A stretch of 64,000 bases of DNA, taken from contig CM074857.1 in the NCBI GenBank assembly GCA_037501455.1, positions 104,937,501-105,001,500 on the forward strand. Direction: 5' to 3'. Of this stretch, positions 57,732 through 64,000 are shown in pieces. The position numbers were made by a program, and so were the translations under genes. Origin of the DNA: Lantana camara. Its lineage: Eukaryota > Streptophyta > Magnoliopsida > Lamiales > Verbenaceae. The notes below the pieces were generated by a model. The model was not told the DNA's origin and made no database searches. It saw only the letters and a program-made list of their open reading frames with translations. How positions within the stretch are numbered: the stretch's first letter is position 1; every line of letters begins with the position of its first letter.

Positions 57732-59280
57732 TCATCGGATGTTTCTATTGTAAAGAGGAGGAACGTGCGGCGGTGTGGTACACCTCAATAGTGCCCAATT
57801 AACTCCCTGGAAAAACGGGTAGCCTTTCACGGCGGGCGCGCCCATAGTCGATCCCAACCGCCATGCCAGATCTTTCGCCAGCAGCTGGGAGATCAGATCC
57901 TTTACGGGGCCCAGTACCGCCGGCTCCTTAGGGAACTCGAGTGCTCGAGCCACGATATTAGCTAGGGTTACCTCGTGATCGACACCCTGGAATGTGGTCA
58001 CGCCGTAAAATAACTCGAAGATAAATATCTCCACGGCGCTACCATGGCCCTCGCCTGAGACTATCTCCACGGTAAGGTACTCGTGGGTCCGGATAAACGA
58101 CATTGAGCGAACGTCGATCGGCTCGGCCACAAACTAGGGCCCGCCATGCTGGTCCGTTTTCTTCTTGCGCCGGCGCTTGTGGTGGAAGCACGAGACGGAT
58201 GGGACTATACAATTCGGAAGGATACAAGTGGTCTAGCTGAATTTGGAAGGGTCGAGGGCGTATTCGTTTTGGGGTGGAGCGGTGGGCTGGTTTTGTTGGG
58301 GGATTACTTGGGTCGGAGTGGAGGTGGCGTCGTCGCATTTTAGGGAGAGGTCGAAGTTCGTCAGCATTATGTGGCCATCCGATCTGACCAGCACGTTTTC
58401 AGGCTTCAAGTCACGGTATACGATTCCCATCATATGGACGTATTCCAGGGCTACCACGACCTCGGATGCATAGAACCTAGTCATTTTGCACAAGATGAAA
58501 TGAAAAATACTGATACAACACCAGAAACATACTGGTTATTCATAGATTCAAGAATTACATCTACACCCCTTCAGAGGAATTATAACATCGTTATCAGCAA
58601 GTGCAAGTCTGAAAAAACTACTAACTCCTCAAGAAATTGTAAATATGATAAGCCCATTAAGGGATGTAGATGTAACCAAGTCTTAAACAAATAAAAATTG
58701 GTTAACAACACATGAATTTGAATAAGTTAGCATTATACCAAAGTTTGTGGCCCTATTTGTGACAGTTCTCCAACAAATAAACATATTAAAAGTCAAAAAC
58801 ACAACAACATTATTTTCCTAAGCATATTATATAGAATTACTATAATACTAAGCACACATATGCCACTATATCTAAAGCACTCCATCATGTGTTAATCATT
58901 TGAGTAAGGGACCAATGTGTTTCCCTCTCTGTGAACTATGTTTTGTGGTGTGTTTAGGCTCCCCACCCACCCCTAACCCCACCCCACCAAATGTCAAATA
59001 AAAAAAATGAGATATATCTTAATAAGGATTGGGAATCATTAGCCCCATTTGTCCTCTACAACTCTAACACTTAGTACTTGTGTTATTAAGCTTGTGTTAT
59101 TAATAAACGCTTCCTTGTTACGGCGCGCGAGCACCTTTCTGTCCATCACCTTCGCCGCTAATAGGGTGGCCAGAGGCGGCGGTTTAGGCGGCTCCGGCAC
59201 GGATTTGAGTTCGGCGAGGAAGATGGACCCGGTGTCGCCGGAGCCGAGGCGTTGGAGGAAGCGGAGTGTTAAACTTTAGG
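57732..59280 (-). pseudogene. AGC-type protein kinase pseudogene (PINOID/WAG-like)
   Basis: N-lobe at 59280-59105: LTLRFLQRLGSGDTGSIFLA (glycine loop) and LLAAKVMDRKVLARRNKEA (ATP-binding Lys). C-lobe at 58499-57732: [29 protein letters not shown] (catalytic loop), then [15 protein letters not shown], where the metal-binding Asp of the DFD motif has become Asn. Activation segment: SMSFIRTHEYL and TVEIVSGEGHGSAV, where APE has become TVE. A deletion removes the DWWTLG-type block, and HPFF-like YPFFQGVNWALLRC ends the domain. The segment between the lobes (about 60 residues including the alpha-C Glu) is replaced by 58500-59104. Stops lie at 58233 and 58131. PINOID/WAG kinases regulate auxin transporters; this copy cannot. 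Confidence 0.85.
58500..59104. other. Non-coding sequence replacing the middle of the kinase
   Basis: AT-rich, no gene. It sits exactly where the kinase subdomains III-V should be. No clean GT-AG pair restores the missing residues, so it is a replacement or insertion with loss rather than a simple intron. Confidence 0.6.
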
Positions 59281-59287
59281 GAAGACA

Positions 59288-59440
59288 TGATTTGGGAGGA
59301 AATTATTCTATATTAATTCTGTAATTCTGTAATACACTATACAAAAGAATACAATATAAAAACTGTACAAGGTAGGAGCTAAATAGGGAAGTCAACTATA
59401 CTATACATAATGAAATCCCTAATTTCCAGCTTTCCTAACA
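59288..59440 (-). repeat. 3' LTR of the short-LTR copia element (153 bp)
   Basis: On the minus strand it starts TGTTAGGAAAGC and ends CTCCCAAATCA. It is preceded by the purine tract TTGAGAGGAAG. Length and ends fit small-LTR copia lineages. Confidence 0.75.
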
Positions 59441-60551
59441 CTTCCTCTCAAGTCGAGTATCGGATCGACGATGCTCAACTTGCTTAGAACATCAGCGAAG
59501 ATCCTCCCATTTACTGCCTTTGTTAAGATATCCGCTAACTGATCTTCTGACCGGACAAACGGGATATCAATCACCTGCTCCTCCAACTTCTCTTTAATAA
59601 AATGTCGGTCTACTTCCACGTGCTTGGTTCGATCATGTTGAACCGGGTTTTCTGATATGCTGATCGCAGCCCGATTGTCACATCTCAACTTACAAGTCGC
59701 TGGTGCAGGAAAACCAAGTTCTGCGAGTAACTTTCTTAACCACAAGACTTCAGTTACCCCTCTTGCAATGCCTGAAAACTCTGCTTCCGCGCTCGACAGT
59801 GCTACCACTTTTTGCTTTTTACTCCTCCAGGTCACCATATTCCCTCCAACTAGTGTGAAATATCTACCTGTGGACCTTCTGTCCATTGGATTTCCAGCCC
59901 AGTCTGCATCAGTAAGCTTCGATGTCCAAATGCCCATGTTTCTGAAACAAAACACCTCTCCTTGAATGCCTTTTTAGATAACGGCACACTCTCAATGCTG
60001 CATCCATGTGTTCTTTCTGAGGTTGATGCATAAACTGGCTGAGAACTTCTACTACATAGGCTACATCTGGCCGAGTATGAGACAGGTAAATCAGTTTCCC
60101 AACCAACCGCTGGTACTGGCCCTTATCAGCTTCTTCTGTTCCTTCTACTATTTGTAGTCCATGATTGACAACGGTCGGTGTATCACCTGGCTTGTACTCA
60201 AATAATCCAATCTCAGCTAAGATATCCAGAATAAACTTCCGCTGTGAGATGAAGTTGCCTTGCTTAGATCTCATCACTTCTATCCCCAAGAAATACTTCA
60301 ACTCGCTGAGATCTTTCATCTCGAACGCCCTGAACAAGTTTTCCTGTAACTGGGAAATTTCATCTATGTCGTCTCCTGTGATAATCATGATGTCCACGTA
60401 GATGATGAGACACGTAACCAGCCCATCTCTTTTTTTGAGGAAGAGTGTGTGATCTGAGTTGTTTTCTCGATAGCCACACTTCTACATGGCAGCAGTAAAT
60501 CTTCCAAACCAGGCTTGGGGTGACTACTTCAACCCATACAGAGCTTGTTAG
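59441..60551 (-). pseudogene. pol: Copia reverse transcriptase and RNase H, copy 1
   Basis: RNase H: WTSKLTDADWAGNPMDRRST, YFTLVGGNMVTWRSKKQKVV, SSAEAEF and HVEVDRHFIKEKL (59955-59441). Reverse transcriptase end: MIITGDDIDEISQLQENL, KYFLGIEVMRSKQGNF and YQRLVGKLIYLSHTRPDVAY (60400-59920). The frame changes near 59940. Upstream, YGLK then TGA, SPQAWFGRFTAAM then TAG occur near 60540-60480. It is truncated before the catalytic core. Confidence 0.87.
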
Positions 60552-60763
60552 TGTGGCGGGCCCGAGACAGAGTGGCGGTATAGCGTAATATTTCAAAAAA
60601 TTTCGTCATAACCTCATTATCAAAATATTTCTAAAATATTTCATTAAGCAGCAGAACAAATCGGGCAGCATAACTCTAATATATACAGGCATCGATAACA
60701 TAATTTTAAATCATCTAGCAAATAATCACAATATGCAAATATTAATTTTGGCAGCATAACGGT
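60552..60763 (-). repeat. LTR fragment of a second copia family, copy 1
   Basis: It starts TGTGGCGGGCCCGAGACAG. It is related in layout to the LTR start at 6391 (GGGCCC, then ATTTCTAAAA..TTTAAATCA blocks) and nearly identical to 62596-62807. It is cut at 60763 by the CACTA element. Confidence 0.75.
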
Positions 60764-61915
60764 CACTACAAGAAATCCTGCAAATTCCGACGGAAAATTG
60801 CGAGGGAATCCGACGGAAATAGTGAATTCCAACGGAATTCCGAGAGAATTCCGACGGGACACATGCCGTAGGAAAACCCTCCCTCGGAATTCAAAACCGA
60901 CGGAAAACCGACGGAATTCCGAGGGACAAAAATCAGGAAAAAAAATTAAATTAAAAAAATTCCGACGGAATTCCGAGGGAAATCCCGTCGGAATAGTCGT
61001 ATTTTTTAAAAAATAAAATATATCTCCCGACGGAATTCCCCTCGGAATCCCCTCGGAATTTGCTTTTAAAAAAATTTTTAATTAATTATTTCCGACGGAA
61101 TTCCGTCGGAATTTACTGGAAAAATAAAAACTTAATGAGTCACTGGGGATTCGAACACCCAACCTAGTGGTAGGAAGAAATTATGGAAACCAAGGAAAAC
61201 GAGTTGAGCTAGATCAATTCATTGGTTTAGTTTGATACAAACATTTATATATCATTTGAAATAATAAAATCACAAATTTTGTAGACTATATTAAAAATTA
61301 AGTTCTAAGAAAATATTAATTATAACTACAAATATTATAATACGTCATAAGAATTCAATTTAAGCATAGATAAAACCGACGGAAATCCCGTCGGAATTAT
61401 TTAACATTATTTTTAATTTTTATTTTTAAAAAATCCGACGGAATTCCGACGGAATGCCCATCGGAATTATTTAATATTATTTTTAATTTTTATTTTTAAA
61501 ATATCCGATGGAATTCCGACGGAATGGCCGTCGGAATTATTTAATTTCTATTTTTATAGTTTATATTTAAAAAAACCGACGGGAATCCCATCGGAATTCC
61601 GTCGGAATTATTTAATATTATTTTTAAATTTTATTTTTAAAATATCCGACAGGAATCCCATCGGAATTATTTAATTTTAATTTTTATATTTAAAAAACCG
61701 ATGGGAATTCCGTCGGAATCCCGTCGGAATTATTTAATATTATTTGTTAATTTTATTTTTTAAAAAATCTGATGGAATTCCTACCGAATTTCCGTCGGAT
61801 TTATTTAATTTTTATTTTTAAAAAAAAAAAAACAAATCCCGTCGGAATTCCCTCGGGAATTCCGACGGCCTGTTTCCCTCGGAATTTTCCGTCGGAATTT
61901 GCAGAATTTCTTGTG
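60764..61915. mobile_element. Non-autonomous CACTA element with defective right end (about 1.15 kb)
   Basis: The left terminus is CACTACAAGAAATCCTGC, the classic En/Spm end. The right end reads GCAGAATTTCTTGTG, i.e. the same inverted repeat lacking its outermost bases (expected ..TTCTTGTAGTG). Both halves are packed with CCGACGGAATTCC / TTCCGTCGGAATT subterminal repeats (about 60780-61110 and 61375-61900). No transposase. No 3-bp target duplication (GGT left, GAC right). Confidence 0.85.
61141..61215 (-). other. tRNA-like/SINE-head sequence inside the CACTA element
   Basis: On the minus strand an A-box-like TAGCTCAACTCG (61211-61200) and a B-box-like GTGTTCGAATCCCC (61158-61145) occur in the right order about 55 bp apart. 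This is wider than in a normal tRNA and no full cloverleaf is seen. It may be a decayed tRNA or SINE head. Confidence 0.4.
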
Positions 61916-62595
61916 GACCTTCTGTCCATTGGATTTCCAGCCCAGTCTGCATCAGTAAGCTTCGATGTCCAAATGCCCATGTTTCTGAAACATAACACCT
62001 CTCCCTGAATGCCTTTTTAGATAACGGCACACTCTCAATGCTGCATCCATGTGTTCTTTCTGAGGTTGATGCATAAACTGGCTGAGAACTCCTACTACAT
62101 AGGCTACATCTGTCCGAGTATGGGACAGGTAAATCAGTTTCCCAACCAACCGCTGGTACTGGCCCTTATCAGCTTCTTCTGCTCCTTCTACTATCTGTAG
62201 TCCATGATTGACAACGGTCGGTGTATCAGTTGGCTTGTACTCAAAGAATCCAATCTCAGCTAAGATATCCAGAATAAACTTCCGCTGTGAGATGAAGTTG
62301 CCTTGCTTAGATCTCAACACTTCTATCCCCAAGAAATACTTCAACTCGCTGAGATCTTTCATCTCGAACTCCCTGAACAAGTTTTCCCGTAATTGGGAAA
62401 TCTCATCTATGTCGTCTCCTGTGATAATCATGATGTCCACGTAGATGATGAGACACGTAACCAGCCCATCTCTTTTTTTTAAGGAATAGTGTATGATCTG
62501 AGTTGTTTTCTCGATAGCTACACTTCTACATGGCAGCAGTAAATCTTCCAAACCAGGCTTGGGGTGACTGTTTCAACCCATACAGAGCTTGTTGG
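61916..62595 (-). pseudogene. pol: Copia reverse transcriptase fragment, copy 2
   Basis: It repeats 59873-60551 at high identity: MIITGDDIDEISQLRENL, KYFLGIEVLRSKQGNF, YQRLVGKLIYLSHTRTDVAY. The upstream stops differ slightly: an extra T in the run near 62470 shifts the frame. The piece begins inside RNase H (WTSKLTDADWAGNPMDRRST), right at the CACTA end. Confidence 0.87.
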
Positions 62596-62930
62596 TGTAG
62601 CGGGCCCGAGACAGAGTGGCGGTATAGCGTAATATTTCAAAAAATTTCGTCAGAACCTCATTATCAAAATATTTCTAAAATATTTCAATAAACAGCAGAA
62701 CAAATCGGGCAGCATAACTCTAATATATACAGGCATCGATAACATAATTTTAAATCATCTAGCATATAATCACAATATGCAAATAATAATTTTGGCAGCA
62801 TAACGGTATTACCGTACTGTAAAAATGGCTATCAAAGGCACTTTTCCAGCATCTCGATATTTTCTCGTGAAACCGGCTGACCTTCCCCGTAATATCCCCG
62901 ATTAAAAAATTGGAGTGTGGGCTCCGGCAG
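62596..62930 (-). repeat. LTR fragment of the second copia family, copy 2
   Basis: It starts TGTAGCGGGCCCGAGACAG and runs past the point where copy 1 is cut, with ACCGTACTG and a GGAGTGTGGGCTCCGG block that matches the same place in the 6391 LTR (GAGAGTGGGCTCCGAAAG). It is cut at 62930 by a gypsy LTR. Confidence 0.75.
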
Positions 62931-63751
62931 TGATGGGGTCAAAATACGATCGTCCCACGTCAAGACACGTGGCATCACGAAATAATGACATCTGTCTCCC
63001 CAAGGCTGTACCATCAGTTCACGAGCGCCGGAACCAACGAGCGCAAGTCTTCTTCAGGAGTTAAGCCAAACGAGCGCTATCACTCCCACGAGCGTCCTAC
63101 CCACCAAACGATGGGTACGCCTACGTGCCAAGGGAGCCCTCTTCGAGCGTCACACTCCCTCAGAGTGGCCCCTCCCTTGGCTCGTCATTTGAATTGGAGC
63201 CAACATTCCCCTCAGCGGATATCTCGGCCTCCAAGACTCAAGGTTGTCACGAGCGCGCTCTCAAGCCCTCGTTACCAACCACCCACATGGCTCTCTGACA
63301 CAACGTACATGCCCATGCACCTGCCACTGTTGCTAGCACTAACTTTTGGGCCGCTTTTGCAGAAGATTCCTCCTAGGTTTCTCTCTCACAGCGCCACGTG
63401 TTAGGGCAACATTCGGCCAGGACCACTTGAGGCAAATGACCAAAGGGCCCTTGACCCTCAACTATAAATAACCCAAGTCATCTTCTACACTGTAAGCATT
63501 CTTTAAGCTTTCTTCAGCACTGCAACTGTGATTGAAACTTACATTTTCTTCATACACTGAACTGACTTGAGCGTCGGAGAGCCAAACTGGGTATCACCCC
63601 CAATTCCCCCAGCTTGGCCTTCTGACTTTCTTGTGCTTGTCCCAACAGGTTGAACTCACTTCCTCTTTTCCGGCGAAGCTCCGGTGGTTTCCTCCACAAA
63701 TATAAATTGTAAAGTGATCGGATTCGGATTCACCCATTTCCGGACCCATCA
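62931..63751 (+). repeat. 5' LTR of the right-hand family A element (821 bp)
   Basis: It starts TGATGGGGTCAAAATACG and ends TTTCCGGACCCATCA. It contains CACGTGGCA near 62963. The ORF at 62985-63404 lies inside the LTR and is not treated as a gene. Confidence 0.9.
63463..63470 (+). promoter_or_regulatory. TATA box of the family A LTR
   Basis: CTCAACTATAAATAACCC, about 280 bp before the LTR end. The same string is on the minus strand at 3062-3074. Confidence 0.65.
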
Positions 63752-63755
63752 TTTT

Positions 63756-63776
63756 TGGCGCCGTCTGTGGGAAACC
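63756..63776 (+). other. Primer-binding site of the family A element
   Basis: TGGCGCCGTCTGTGGGAAAC, four bases after the LTR, identical to element C. Confidence 0.85.
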
Positions 63777-63842
63777 AGTCTTCCATATTCTTCCTTTCTT
63801 TTTGTTGGTAGAGAAACAAGCACATCTTCACTTTCAACAGCC

Positions 63843-64000
63843 ATGGTTGCAACGAGATCTGGAGCTGTGGGAGGAGGAGAAAACACCTCCCAAGATGCAA
63901 ACATTGTTCTTCCCTCCACCGCTACTGGTGGAGCACCACCTCTTTCTGTCGCCGCTGGTGGAGCACCTCCCGCCGCAGGAGTAACTCCACCAGCTGAATC
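63843..64000 (+). CDS. gag: gag start of the family A element, running off the window
   Basis: The ATG at 63843 (AGCCATGGTTGC) opens a frame that stays open to the last base. It starts MVATRSGAVGGGENTSQDAN and continues Ala/Pro/Gly-rich. Gags at 40492 (MVATRSGTQ) and 2694 (MVTTRSGAVG) start the same way. No domain is reached before the edge, so whether the copy is intact cannot be judged. Confidence 0.8.
   Translation, partial: MVATRSGAVGGGENTSQDANIVLPSTATGGAPPLSVAAGGAPPAAGVTPPAE

Larger units (their letters stand above)
59288..60551 (-). mobile_element. Short-LTR Ty1/copia fragment, first copy, inserted at the kinase relic
   Basis: It consists of the 3' LTR (59288-59440) and the 3' part of pol (RNase H and reverse transcriptase). 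The 5' part is cut at 60551 by an LTR of another copia family. The element borders the kinase N-lobe directly. Confidence 0.85.
62931..64000 (+). mobile_element. Ty3/gypsy element of family A, 5' end only
   Basis: LTR (62931-63751), primer-binding site (63756-63776) and gag start (63843), on the plus strand. The rest lies beyond the window. It belongs with the element at 1-3617 by LTR ends and TATA context. Confidence 0.9.

Noticed and set aside
62985..63404. 139-codon plus-strand ORF near the right end
   Set aside because: It lies entirely within the family A LTR (62931-63751) and shows no domain.
1..64000. CRISPR arrays, bacterial operons, rRNA or intact tRNA genes
   Set aside because: No array of short repeats with unique spacers, no ribosome-binding-site-led operons and no full tRNA cloverleaf was seen. 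The window is plant nuclear DNA.

Overview
This window looks like repeat-dominated chromosomal DNA from a flowering plant, probably a eudicot. The evidence is Ty3/gypsy elements of the Tat type and Ty1/copia elements, CACTA- and Mutator-type DNA transposons, spliced nitrilase exons of NIT4 type, an F-box gene with an F-box-associated domain, and a plant AGC-type kinase relic. The NIT4-like exons resemble asterid sequences from memory, but no species can be named. I see no bacterial operon, CRISPR array, rRNA gene or intact tRNA gene.

Layout. 1-3617 is the 5' part of a minus-strand Tat-type gypsy element (family A). 4945-26669 is an old, right-truncated plus-strand gypsy element (B1), split by an 11.55-kb copia element at 6391-17944 with target duplication CGAGG. 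That copia element in turn holds an inverted solo LTR of its own family at 11792-14047 with duplication ATAGG. 26670-28811 and 41447-about 43400 are the two halves of a Mutator-like relic and an 87-bp minisatellite. Between them sits a complete, young Tat-type gypsy element (C, 28812-41446, duplication ATACT). 43531-46741 holds an F-box pseudogene, a LINE-type RNase H scrap and one intact F-box gene. 47836-55382 is a five-exon NIT4-like nitrilase pseudogene whose second intron carries a Mutator-like element that itself carries a 3.1-kb solo LTR. 57732-59280 is an AGC kinase pseudogene. 59288-62930 is a tandemly duplicated copia fragment with a CACTA element at the junction. 62931-64000 is the LTR and gag start of a second family A element.

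Most notable system. Elements C and B1 carry, between integrase and the 3' LTR, a long gene on the strand opposite to gag-pol. In both copies it has the same two short GT-AG introns (124/80 bp and 123/78 bp). Its product would be about 888 residues: a putative gypsy-type transposon domain (Transposase_28-like, assigned from memory), a low-complexity basic middle and a coiled-coil tail. Additional antisense ORFs are known in Tat-lineage elements. The conserved splicing, and a possible private promoter next to the LTR, make this one worth testing.

State of the genes. The only ordinary host gene that appears intact is the F-box gene (45572-46741). The nitrilase has lost a splice acceptor and has an in-frame stop. 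The kinase has lost the middle of its catalytic domain. Element C is almost intact but has four in-frame stops and a one-base homopolymer frameshift in gag-pol.
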